NCBI GenBank assembly: GCA_934045075.1
Contig: OW203751.1
Span: 389,501 to 453,500, forward strand
Origin: Yponomeuta sedellus
Taxonomy: Eukaryota > Arthropoda > Insecta > Lepidoptera > Yponomeutidae
Reading direction: 5' to 3'
DNA length: 64,000 nucleotides
Below, in pieces: positions 55,844-64,000 of this stretch; position 1 is the first letter of the stretch, and the number at the start of each line of letters is the position of its first letter. Below the pieces are notes generated by a model that saw nothing but the letters and a program-made list of their open reading frames with translations, searched no databases and was not told the origin of the DNA. The translations under genes and the position numbers were made by a program.

Positions 55844-56116
55844 TTTACTTTTAAAGGCGAAACTTTTGCGTTTTAAAGTTCTACCCAGTATTTTCCGTCT
55901 ACCTCATCCGAAAGTGACCCTGAAAAGCAGCGGCTCGGAACACACAAAGCATCCCCCTCGGAGACCCGTCAAAAATAAATCAAAAGCTCAAAAGTGCACC
56001 GTTCGTCATTGGTGGATGCATTCCGGCCCGAAGGGGGCGCATCGCGGGCACCCACCCTATTTTTAAAACGCAGCTATTCCCTGCACCAGATCACAGTTCC
56101 ACGGAAGTAAATCAAC

Positions 56117-56372
56117 CGGCTTGCTGTGTGGTGTCGGCCTAGAGAATAGCACCCAAATTCTTTCCGCGGGTGTCGTAAAAGGCGACTAAGGGCCACAAAC
56201 CGGGGGTGGGTGGCAGCGCCCCCTGCAGTACAATTCCACCAAACTGCGATCCCCAACCCGCATGCCCAGCGTGGGGATGATGGACATTACCCCCCAATGA
56301 TGGCACAACCTTGCGCTATGGCGCTCATTAGGGGAGGGCTATGTCCAGCAGTGGACTAATATAGCCTGAAGA
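56117..56372 (+). repeat. Complete 'gtcggcctagagaatagcac' short retroelement
   Basis: 5' block gtcggcctagagaatagcac and ccgcgggtgtcgtaaaaggc; middle ccaccaaactgcgatcccca; 3' end ggggagggctatgtccagca with an AAG tail. It joins the 5' block seen alone at 30587 to the RTE tail seen alone elsewhere, so it is probably an internally deleted RTE. No coding frame. Confidence 0.7.
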
Positions 56373-56742
56373 AGAAATCAACCGGCTCGTATTCGACCAA
56401 ATAAAATGTATCCCAGGGGGTGGGGGGTGAGTGTCTTAAATGCATAGTTGTACAATACAGTCAATGGTCGTACCATTCACATTATCGATAGAAACGTGGT
56501 AGGTAATGCAATTTATTACCACACTGGTAACAATGGTATAACCCGTGCTACTTAACTCGGCGCCTCGCGCGATTCTATCTTTTTCGCGAGAGTCGCCTAT
56601 TTGCGGGGGTTATACCCCTGGAATGACATTGAACTGCTATTGTTTTGTAGACTACCAAATTGAGGCAAATAACAACTATTGTCGATTGTTGCGCTTATGT
56701 CATTTTATTGAAAAACAATGTAAGTATTTGACTCTAGGGCCT

Positions 56743-57337
56743 GAGTGCTTAGTGCGAGTTTGACAGATCCAATCGAATAACTTTACTACCGCGTTAATCG
56801 AGCATTGAGTAGTGAGTATCAGTAAATTAACCGTTCGAACTGGCAAAACGCTGTCACAGTACAACTCGCACTCGCGTTTATTCGTGTTTTGGCTGGTAAA
56901 CGTGTTCACTTCTCAACGTAAACCATTACAACTCGCACTCAGCAATTTTAATTTCCATACTTGTCGCTAGGTGGCGCTTCCTCGATGCCATAGAAATACT
57001 TATGAGTTTATGTTAACGCGATCGAGCAGTTAAAAAACTTTTTTAAACGAGTTTTTTAATTAGTTTTTTAACGTAAACTCATATTTCTATGGCATCGAGG
57101 AAGCGCCCCCTAGCGACAAGTATGGAAATTAAAATTGCTGAGTGCGAGTTGTAATGGTTTACGATGAGAAGTGAACACGTTTACCGGCCAAAACATGAAT
57201 AAACGCGAGTGCGAGTTGTACTGTGACAGCGTTTTGCCAGTTCGAACAGTTAACTTACTCATACTCACTACTCAATGCTCGATTAACGCGGTAGTAAAGT
57301 TATTCGATTGGATCTGTCAAACTCGCACTAAGCACTC
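56743..57337. mobile_element. Head-to-head dimer of a MITE (GAGTGCTTAGTGCGAGT ends)
   Basis: Both outer ends are GAGTGCTTAGTGCGAGT and its complement, and the two halves are near-perfect inverted copies of about 280 bp meeting near 57040 in an AT-rich hinge. Each half matches the single element at 58924-59230 minus its other end. The internal motif gagtgcgagttgta is itself repeated. Confidence 0.75.
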
Positions 57338-57440
57338 AGATGGGATAATTGGCTAGGTTAGGCACTTACTTTAAAACTATGTAGGTACCTGTTTTATTGT
57401 AACGGTGTATTAATTTGATAGCTACTGGTTGTCCTAAGAA

Positions 57441-57658
57441 AATAAATAAAATATTAAAACGATGTATGTTTTATATCTTTTTCTCCATTACACTATGGCG
57501 CGAAGGCAGCAGCTTAAATTGACATTCAAAAATTAAACGGAATACATTTTATTTTTTTAAATTTCTGAATGTCAATGTACAATATAAAATGTAAGCCGCT
57601 AGTGTAGTGGAGAAAAGGAAATAAAACATAAGTACATCGTTTTAATGTTTTATTTATT
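57441..57658. mobile_element. Palindromic MITE
   Basis: Left end aataaataaaatattaaaac, complemented near 57658. The arms extend about 60 bp inward (cgatgtatgttttat; tctccattacacta). No coding frame. Confidence 0.6.
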
Positions 57659-57659
57659 A

Positions 57660-57845
57660 ATTTTTATGATTTTGCCACACTGTTTTGTATTTTCGGTCGA
57701 CCACTAATTACTAACTGCTCAAAAGACGTTAATTGGTGATTGAAAGAGTAGGTATATTGCTAGCAAAGACCAAATACATAACATAACCTCACGCCTGTAC
57801 CTATCCCAGAGGGGTAGGCACAGACCAGGGACTGCGACTTGCCTT
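57660..57845 (-). repeat. Dispersed repeat, inverted partner of 59252-59440
   Basis: atgattttgccacactgttt, cggtcgaccactaattacta and taacctcacgcctgtaccta are the complements of blocks at 59252-59440. The pair faces each other 1.4 kb apart. Confidence 0.6.
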
Positions 57846-58163
57846 GCCAATTGAACCTAGTCCTATGTTGGTGGTACTAGGTTCTAGACGGTAGGTTCTA
57901 AAAGAAAAGTTCTCATAGTTGTTAAAACTTGTAATGTTATTTTTTGTATAATAAAACGAGTTCGTACCGCGTAGCGCCTGAACAGTGGATCAAAATATTG
58001 TTACTGTACGTGAAACCCGGGGTTAAGGCAATAATATAGTCAAAACATAATCAAAAGTTCAAAAGTGTACAGTTAGTGATTGCTCCTAATTCGCAATTGC
58101 ACCCGCTACATTCTAAAATGTAACTATTCTCTGTACCAGTTCCAAGTTTCCGTAACGTAAATA

Positions 58164-58420
58164 TCGCACCCTCAGAACGAAAGAGGCCTAAGTAAAAAAA
58201 TAGTGAAATTGAGTTACAATCATAGAATCATAAACAGGTATGCCGTGGACGGAAGATTCGCTATGCTCTTTTTTTACAATAAGTGCCTTTGTTTTACTAT
58301 TCATCGGATAGAGCATACCTTTTTATGTCTCTCTATGATTGTTAGGTACTCAATTTTTTGAGATTTTTTTAGTATTTAAACTATTTTTTGACTTAGGCCT
58401 CTTTCGTTCTGAGGGTGCGA
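58164..58420. mobile_element. TA-flanked MITE (mariner-like), 257 bp
   Basis: Ends TCGCACCCTCAGAACGAAAG and its complement, matching over about 43 bp with one mismatch, with TA on both sides (58162-58163, 58421-58422). No coding frame. Confidence 0.75.
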
Positions 58421-58450
58421 TATATGTAGCTGCTCTTTAAAAAGCACAAA

Positions 58451-58743
58451 CTGTTAGCTTTATACCTCGGCTGCTATCGGAAAAACCGTTTTTTTAGCCC
58501 TATAAAGGGCACCTTCCGGAGGATACGGGGGAGGGAGGTGGTGAATGCTCATATTATATTCCATATTCCAATAAGGCAAGGTTTATTTTGTATTGTCATT
58601 TACCTAACTTTTCAAAATAGCGATGAAAGGTTTTATGCAGAGCAGGAAGTATTATTATACTCGTGTGCTTTCGGCGAAAACCGAAGCCTGCTCTCTATAG
58701 TAGGCTACGGTTTTCGCCCGGAGTGTATTCTAAAAGCTAACAG
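58451..58743. mobile_element. MITE with CTGTTAGCTTT(T)A ends
   Basis: Left CTGTTAGCTTTATACC; right complement CTGTTAGCTTTTAGAATAC. 293 bp. The interior matches 6979-7172. No clear target duplication. Confidence 0.6.
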
Positions 58744-58923
58744 ACTGTATTTTATGATAATAGTTTGTTTACATTTATGGAATATTTACCTAGCACACCG
58801 TGTACAGGCCTACCAACTTAACATAAACAAGATAGCATGAGGTAGTGTTCATGATAAAAGACAAGTACTATGTTTTAAATGGTTATAACTCTAAGTAAGA
58901 ATATGGTTTTTGTTACGACTACC

Positions 58924-59230
58924 GAGTGCTTAGTACGAGTTTTTTAACTACTCGATCGCGTTAACGTAAACTCATATTTCTATGGCATCGAGGAAGCGCC
59001 ACCTAGCGACAAGTATGGAAATTAAAATTGCTGAGTGCGAGTTGTAATGGTTTACGTTGAGAAGTGAACACGTTTACCAGCCAAAACACGAATAAACGCG
59101 AGTGCGAGTTGTACTGTGACAGCGTTTTGCCAGTTCGAACGGTTAACTTACTCATACTCACTACTCAATGCTCGATTAACGCGGTAGTAAAGTTACTCGA
59201 TTGGATCTGTCAGACTCGCACTAAGCACTC
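58924..59230. mobile_element. MITE with GAGTGCTTAGT ends, single copy
   Basis: 307 bp between GAGTGCTTAGTACGAGT and the complement of GAGTGCTTAGTGCGAGT. Same family as the dimer at 56743. gagtgcgagttgtactgtga shows the internal repeat of the end motif. Confidence 0.7.
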
Positions 59231-59251
59231 TGAACGTAGATGAAGCGAAGG

Positions 59252-59440
59252 TGATCTGTCAGGATCGTGGCAAGTGGCAGTCCCTGGTCTCTGCCCACCC
59301 CTCTGGGATACAGGCGTGAGGTTATGTTACGTGTTCGTTTTTTGTTAGCAATATACTCTTTCGATCACCAATAAAGGTCTTTTCAGTTAGTAATAAGTGG
59401 TCGACTGAAAATACGAAACTGTGCAGCAAAATCATAAAAA
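59252..59440 (+). repeat. Dispersed repeat, partner of 57660-57845
   Basis: gtggcaagtggcagtccctg, tctgggatacaggcgtgagg, gtggtcgactgaaaatacga. Also related to 1408-1482. Confidence 0.6.
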
Positions 59441-59448
59441 TAATAATA

Positions 59449-59776
59449 CATATCAACCCTTGTATGTCCCCACTGCTGGGGCGCGGGACTCTTCCTGCAT
59501 CGCAGGAAGGTTAGGCCATACCCCACCACGGGGGCCAAGTCCGGGTTGGTGGAGGATTGTAAGACAGTGGCGGGCCTTACTGTCAGAAGTTATCAAGCAC
59601 CCATAAGGCCTCTGACATGGTTTTACGACTGCCATTACATGACAGCCGGCACCGACTGCTTAAAGTGCCTTGCGAAGCACGGAAGCGCTCGGAAAAATGC
59701 CACTAGCGGTAGTCACGGGGTGGTCACCCATCCTACACCAGACCGCGCCCGTTGTTGCTTAACTCAAGTGATTGAT
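59449..59776 (-). repeat. 5S-headed SINE, missing the first 20 bp
   Basis: Minus strand from gattgatt near 59776: the 5S-like ttgagttaagcaacaacggg lies just inside, and then the intact body and tail (tatcaacccttgtatgtccc on plus). Confidence 0.75.
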
Positions 59777-60019
59777 TGTTTAGTCATTCTCTAATATAAA
59801 TAAAGATTTGTAGTACCTATTGCAGTTCTAAAGTTGTATTAACTTTTTTGGAAAAGAAAAACGTAGAAAATCTGTATACATAGGTAATACAGAGATTATT
59901 TGTAAAAAGTTAAGGGACGTTTATAGGCTACATATTATAAAAAAATATTAACTGTTAATAACTGTTAACAGTATTATTATTATTATTTATTATTATTAAC
60001 CCGAAGTAATTTACCCGGT

Positions 60020-60150
60020 GTAAAGAGGTTCGAAATTTCACTGATGCCGGTAGTCGCCCATTAGCTCAGTTGGGAGAGCGCTGGCACGGATAGCCAGAGG
60101 TCGCGGGCTCGAGTCCCGGCATGGGTGGAATTTTTAGCCTCTAAATAGGT
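60020..60150 (+). repeat. Single tRNA-like repeat, older copy
   Basis: Plus cloverleaf 60055-60127 with A-box ttagctcagttgg, a perfect 5-bp anticodon stem (ctggc/gccag) and B-box-like ggctcgagtcc. Ends at gcctctaaataggttt. It lacks the monomer's long upstream part. Confidence 0.7.
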
Positions 60151-60227
60151 TTAAAAAAAGTAAACTTTTCTCAACAGTCTGGAAACCCGGCGCAATGCGG
60201 ATGCATTATTGTAATAACCTCCAGACA

Positions 60228-60645
60228 ACACAATCCCTTGTCTATAAGCTAGGCAGTAGAGATTCGTTAAGAGAATTCTTTAAAGAAACAAACATCCTGA
60301 CAGTTGCCAGCCAGTATATCTACAGTCTATTTATTCTTACTTGTCCAATTTAGTAAACAAGATTCTACCCTTAAACTGTGACTTTTTAGCTCAAAACTGC
60401 CATATTTCCATAAATGAAGTAACCTGGAACACTCTTTTAGATAACACGCTGCCAATTTTATAAACATAGTTCATGATAGTTCATGAATTTGCGAGAAAAT
60501 GTCTAGTTTAGGCATCTAATCTCAATTTTAAGGTTAGAATCTTGTTTACTAAATTGGACAAGTAAGAATAAATAGACTGTATGAAAATATTATTTATGGC
60601 TGGAAAAATATTAGCAACTTTAAAACTGCAGGTAGTCAAGTATTT
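60228..60645 (+). pseudogene. LINE fragment split by a mariner-like MITE
   Basis: 60228-60322 and 60580-60645 together match 4835-4975 of the LINE at 4808 (ggcagtagagattcgttaag; then gcaactttaaaactgcaggt). The break is exactly the MITE at 60323-60579. The LINE match stops at about 60645, where errantivirus-side sequence begins. Confidence 0.75.
60323..60579. mobile_element. TA-flanked MITE (mariner-like) inside the LINE fragment
   Basis: 257 bp. The ends CAGTCTATTTATTCTTACTT and its complement match perfectly for 45 bp, then 7 of the next 8. TA flanks it (60321-60322, 60580-60581). The uninterrupted LINE at 4808 confirms the empty site. Confidence 0.88.
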
Positions 60646-60798
60646 CGGGAGCCGGAGGACGTTTTAAAAAATACAATTATTTTAATTAATTACATGTATT
60701 GGCTTTACCATGGTTGTATTAAGACTAAAAATCATCAACTTAAACTAACTGCCCTGAGCACCGCAAGTACTCAGGCTTATCTGCATCCGTCTGCCAAC
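60646..60798 (-). other. Sequence downstream of env; possible truncated 3' LTR
   Basis: Only about 150 bp separate the env stop from the LINE fragment. On minus, agttagtttaag (from about 60750 down) resembles the AGTTA start common to errantivirus LTRs. There is too little room for a full LTR, so it seems truncated or replaced. Confidence 0.35.
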
Positions 60799-62517
60799 TC
60801 AGCGTCTGGGCTCTGGGAAAATAGAGCTGACTCCGGGTTTAGAGGCTGGGTCGCCAGGCGTAACTCCTCCCTCCTTAAGATCGAAGTTCTCTTCCTTAGG
60901 AGCAGAACTTCGATTACAGGTCTTCAACAATTCAAGGCGATACTTATAAGCTAACACACACAGAAATACAAATAACGCTATATAGAGAACAATCGTCCAG
61001 ACACTAATTTCTTTCACTGTAATGATTGCTTTTTCACTTTCACTGTCACTTTTCTTCAGGGCGTATGACAGGAATTTGATGTCGGTCAAGTCAATGCCCT
61101 CCAGGTTTACCGGTTTCGATGGTACTGTTTTTACAGGAGATTTCACTACAGGTAAGTTTACTACGGGCATCGCAGGGTACTCGATATCCTCGATGTCGGT
61201 AGGGTGCATTTTCAGAAGGACCTCTCCAATACGTACTTCACACGGGTCGTCTAAAGTAAGTATGTAGGTGCCGTGGACCTTCTGGCGGAATATTTCATTG
61301 GTGCAGGTTCTGGAGAGCAACTTTTCTTCTCTACTGTAGAGTATCCACCTATTGGGTTGTATTATCTGGACCTTTACTGGTTCTATGGAGACTTGAACTT
61401 GAGTGCATGACGTCACGTTTTCAGTATAAGTCATCAGCTGGTTGACGCAAGAATCTTGAATGTAGTGGGAAGTGTCGTCATCGATGCAGAGAAAGCTGGA
61501 CTCTTCGACTTCTTGGCATGGGTAAGTTAACAGTCTGATCTTCGACCCTTTCACTAGGGTGTAGGGATACTTGGGTATGATGATTACGGTGTGGTCATGG
61601 GATAGCACGGGTAATGGCAGGAGTTTATAATAGATATAGGTGTCTCTAGATACAAGCGGTATCTCCAACAGGTATGTTATTTGGTTTCCTTTAAAATAAG
61701 CTTTGAGCGTCATGGTTTGCTCTATCTTAACTAAATTTTCTAAGCTAGGTGCGTATACTAACGTTTCCACTCTACTAATCCTTTCGAGAAGGTTAAGCAA
61801 CTTAGAAGACTCTATTATAGACTGATGTAATACTCCTAATCTACTTATCGATAAGGTAGTTTCAATCTCATTCAATTTAATGTGGATTGTTTGGAAGTTA
61901 TGAATCAGCAAATTGTAGGTATTAATAATTTGGGTTTCCACGTGATTTAGATATACATTTCTTTGTATATCATTGAGTTTTTCTGATAGTTTCCGGATTT
62001 CTTCATTAATTTGTATGAGATTGTCATTTAACTTAAATGTCGAGTTGGCCAGGGAATGCACCATTTCAGTGATCAGTGTTAATTTTTGTCTATTGCTATT
62101 CTGATTTAATTTAACTTCATCAATAAGTTTCTCATATCGAATGGCATCGTCGTTATCCAGATTTCCTGTAATTACTTTAATTAATGATCCAAGGGGGTTA
62201 ATTAGGCCACGTTTTACACGGATAGAAGGTGCTACTTGCTGGAACTTCTCTACTGTCAGATTTTTGACGTATTCTGTCTGTATCCTTATAACTATAAAAT
62301 TATATGTAAAATTCTTATCAAATGTCTTAACTAACTTATCTAATGCGGATGCTAGCTTGCTGTTAGTCTTCAAATCGTCAACGATGGGTTTGAAGTCAAG
62401 CATCTTAGCAATGATCCACTTGTCCTTGCTAAGGACAGCGACGCCTTGCTTCACGGGAAGGATACCAGGATTACTACTTAGGTCCTGAATTTGAAGGGCC
62501 TGGAGTTGGGTCACCAT
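60799..62517 (-). CDS. env: Errantivirus envelope glycoprotein (baculovirus F-like)
   Basis: 572 residues from the ATG at 62517, uninterrupted. A furin-type site RVKR (100-103) is followed by a fusion-peptide-like GLINPLGSLIKVITGNLD (from 104). A helical, Asn/Leu-rich heptad region (about 130-260) and a Cys-containing ectodomain follow. A membrane anchor lies at about 503-524 (TIVLYIALFVFLCVLAY), with a 48-residue tail. This is the layout of insect errantivirus Env, related to baculovirus F proteins, which mediates fusion. No signal peptide lies after the ATG. The frame stays open upstream (RRRLLILAATM), and an acceptor-like ttcgcag sits there, which fits the spliced env message of this group. 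It overlaps pol by 44 nt. An old or recent insertion is possible; I saw no disabling change. Confidence 0.88.
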   Translation of the reverse strand: MVTQLQALQIQDLSSNPGILPVKQGVAVLSKDKWIIAKMLDFKPIVDDLKTNSKLASALDKLVKTFDKNFTYNFIVIRIQTEYVKNLTVEKFQQVAPSIRVKRGLINPLGSLIKVITGNLDNDDAIRYEKLIDEVKLNQNSNRQKLTLITEMVHSLANSTFKLNDNLIQINEEIRKLSEKLNDIQRNVYLNHVETQIINTYNLLIHNFQTIHIKLNEIETTLSISRLGVLHQSIIESSKLLNLLERISRVETLVYAPSLENLVKIEQTMTLKAYFKGNQITYLLEIPLVSRDTYIYYKLLPLPVLSHDHTVIIIPKYPYTLVKGSKIRLLTYPCQEVEESSFLCIDDDTSHYIQDSCVNQLMTYTENVTSCTQVQVSIEPVKVQIIQPNRWILYSREEKLLSRTCTNEIFRQKVHGTYILTLDDPCEVRIGEVLLKMHPTDIEDIEYPAMPVVNLPVVKSPVKTVPSKPVNLEGIDLTDIKFLSYALKKSDSESEKAIITVKEISVWTIVLYIALFVFLCVLAYKYRLELLKTCNRSSAPKEENFDLKEGGVTPGDPASKPGVSSIFPEPRR

Positions 62518-64000
62518 GGTTGCTGCCAGGATGAGCAGGCGTCTGCGAATGACGTTTAACGTGTTTTACTGGAACCTTAGTGACTCTTTTTCCAATACGT
62601 ATAGGGACTACGTTTCTATTTGTTTCACCTATCACCTCAGCTCGTAAATATCGGGGCTTATCCTTGCTACTTCTTTTGTTAGTGTCTTTTGCAAATATGA
62701 CGTTACCGGGTTCAATCGGAAAACTGCTTTCGCCACCTCTTTTCTGAACTATCTTCTTCTTCTTTTTGATGGTCTGCTCTGCTATGTGTTTGTAAAGGTA
62801 CTTTGTACGTTTTGCGTGTTCTTTGACTAACTGCTGGGTGTATTGCTTTTCAAAGTCTGAGTCAAATGTGTGTCTTGAGTCAGTATGTCCTAGCAACACT
62901 TCAAAAGGGGTCATACCAGTAGTGCTATGTATGCTATGGTTGTATGCCATTACGGAATAAGTCATTATTGAAGCAGCATCTGTATACTTTTGTTCGTATT
63001 TTGCCAATCTGTATATCTCTATTATTGTAGAGTGGAACCTCTCAATGAGTCCCATTGAATTTGGGTTGTTTGGGTTACCAATATGAAGGTCTACTTTGTA
63101 GAGAGAGAGAAGCTCTTTCATCAAAACGTTATTAAATTCAGAACCAGAGTCTGCGCTTATTTTTAGGGGTACGCCATAAAAAGAAAAGTATTTTATCAGG
63201 GCTCGAACTACCTCAGGGGTAGAACGGTTTGGAATTTCGAAGGCCTGTCCAAGTTTGCTGAAGGCATCGATTATTGTCAGGTAGTAACGACCTTCTATGG
63301 AAAATAGGTCGATAAAAATTTCCTGTAACGGTTTAGTTTGGGTCTGGGTTAGTTGTAATTCAGGTTTTAGAGGATTTCTGTCGTATTTGGCCTTTTGGCA
63401 GAGTTCGCAAGAGTTTATTATACTTGATATAATTGGTCCCATGTTATGCCAAAAATATGTGCGTTTTATGTGAGCTAATGTTTCCCTAATACCTCTATGA
63501 CACGTTTTGCCAATGTGGTACTTTTTGACAATGCTCTGTTGTTCTGTTTCATCGTCTACAAAAATGACTCTTTGGGTACACTCGTAAAATTTTACAAGTT
63601 CCTTTTTAAACAGGAATATCACTGCTTCTGTGAATTGTCGGCGGTGTTTGTCATCTTCAAAGTAGATAAAGTACTTTGCCTTGTTCTTGATATACTCTTT
63701 GAGAAACTGCTTAACAAGATCAGGTCGATTCGTAGGTAAATGTACTTCTAGAATACGCTGCTTCTCTCTAGACAAGTCTTTAACTGAAAGTTTATCAATG
63801 AACCAGGTGAAGACCAAAATTTGGTTGGGCTTTGTGTCAATTGCTTCCTGTAAAATGGGAATACCTTCGGATTCAGTGTCTAATGCTGAATGAGCTGTTG
63901 CAGTACCTGAAGATTTTTCTGATGCTGTCATAGTGTCACTAGAAGGGCTGGGGATAGAGTATGGAGATCTACGTCCTAATCGCATCGTTACGTCAGAGTC
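62474..64000 (-). CDS. pol: Errantivirus pol, integrase part (cut by window edge)
   Basis: Open from the right edge to a stop at 62474. Numbering from the Met at 63985, the integrase has the H2C2 zinc finger H157, H163, C193, C196 (KTCHRG...CELCQ). The DDE core is IFIDLF (D226), ISADSGSEF (D279) and GLIERFH (E315), with 35 residues between the last two. A basic C-terminal region ends in TPGPSNSGPK. Protease, reverse transcriptase and RNase H would lie beyond 64000. The frame is open upstream of 63985, so that Met is not the true start. Gene order pol-env on minus matches Ty3/gypsy errantiviruses such as TED. It inserts viral cDNA into host DNA. Confidence 0.9.
   Translation of the reverse strand, partial: DSDVTMRLGRRSPYSIPSPSSDTMTASEKSSGTATAHSALDTESEGIPILQEAIDTKPNQILVFTWFIDKLSVKDLSREKQRILEVHLPTNRPDLVKQFLKEYIKNKAKYFIYFEDDKHRRQFTEAVIFLFKKELVKFYECTQRVIFVDDETEQQSIVKKYHIGKTCHRGIRETLAHIKRTYFWHNMGPIISSIINSCELCQKAKYDRNPLKPELQLTQTQTKPLQEIFIDLFSIEGRYYLTIIDAFSKLGQAFEIPNRSTPEVVRALIKYFSFYGVPLKISADSGSEFNNVLMKELLSLYKVDLHIGNPNNPNSMGLIERFHSTIIEIYRLAKYEQKYTDAASIMTYSVMAYNHSIHSTTGMTPFEVLLGHTDSRHTFDSDFEKQYTQQLVKEHAKRTKYLYKHIAEQTIKKKKKIVQKRGGESSFPIEPGNVIFAKDTNKRSSKDKPRYLRAEVIGETNRNVVPIRIGKRVTKVPVKHVKRHSQTPAHPGSNHGDPTPGPSNSGPK

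Overview
The window is nuclear DNA from an insect, most likely a moth or butterfly. The base composition is AT-rich with small GC-rich islands. Host coding exons are few and widely spaced. The rest is a dense mix of elements typical of Lepidoptera: RTE-type LINE tails ending in a 'ccagcagtgga' block with AAG-type tails, tRNA-headed SINEs, an errantivirus with a baculovirus-F-like envelope, and many short inverted-repeat transposons. No bacterial operon logic applies.

Layout. 0-5 kb holds an inverted dimer of a tRNA-like repeat, then two 5' exons of a minus-strand host gene (4304 down to 1787). 5-17.8 kb is a graveyard of LINE, SINE and hAT fragments. It includes a clean nest: a Harbinger-type miniature element (9502-13155, TTA duplication) is split in its right end by a 3.2-kb foldback hAT element (9930-13135, 8-bp duplication), and tRNA-like repeats sit at the centre of the foldback. 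18.3-26 kb is the centrepiece: a complete pogo/Tigger-like transposon (18295-25960, TA duplication) encodes a 913-residue transposase with a C-terminal PHD finger. Inside it lies a complete Transib (18526-21469, 5-bp GTACG duplication) with an intact two-exon, RAG1-like transposase.

27.9-30.4 kb is a homogeneous satellite of about fifteen 154-bp units derived from the tRNA-like repeat. Each unit keeps a Pol III B box but no A box. 33.05-33.67 kb is a 68-bp minisatellite. 39.4-40.25 kb is a GC-rich promoter region ending in a short first coding exon (40179-40250) of a plus-strand host gene whose other exons I could not find in the window. 41-60 kb is AT-rich non-coding DNA carrying SINEs with a 5S-rRNA-like head, more tRNA-like repeats, a 75-bp higher-order minisatellite, several palindromic miniature elements and a broken THAP zinc-finger gene. 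From about 60.65 kb to the right edge lies the 3' part of an errantivirus on the minus strand (integrase part of pol, then env).

The mobile elements are layered, and several insertions preserve exact target duplications, so the order of events can be read. The Transib and pogo-like elements have uninterrupted reading frames, paired ends and target duplications, so both look recent. The tRNA-like repeat occurs as single units, inverted dimers, a tandem satellite and 23-24-bp stubs that carry their own target duplications. That range is the least explained behaviour in the window.
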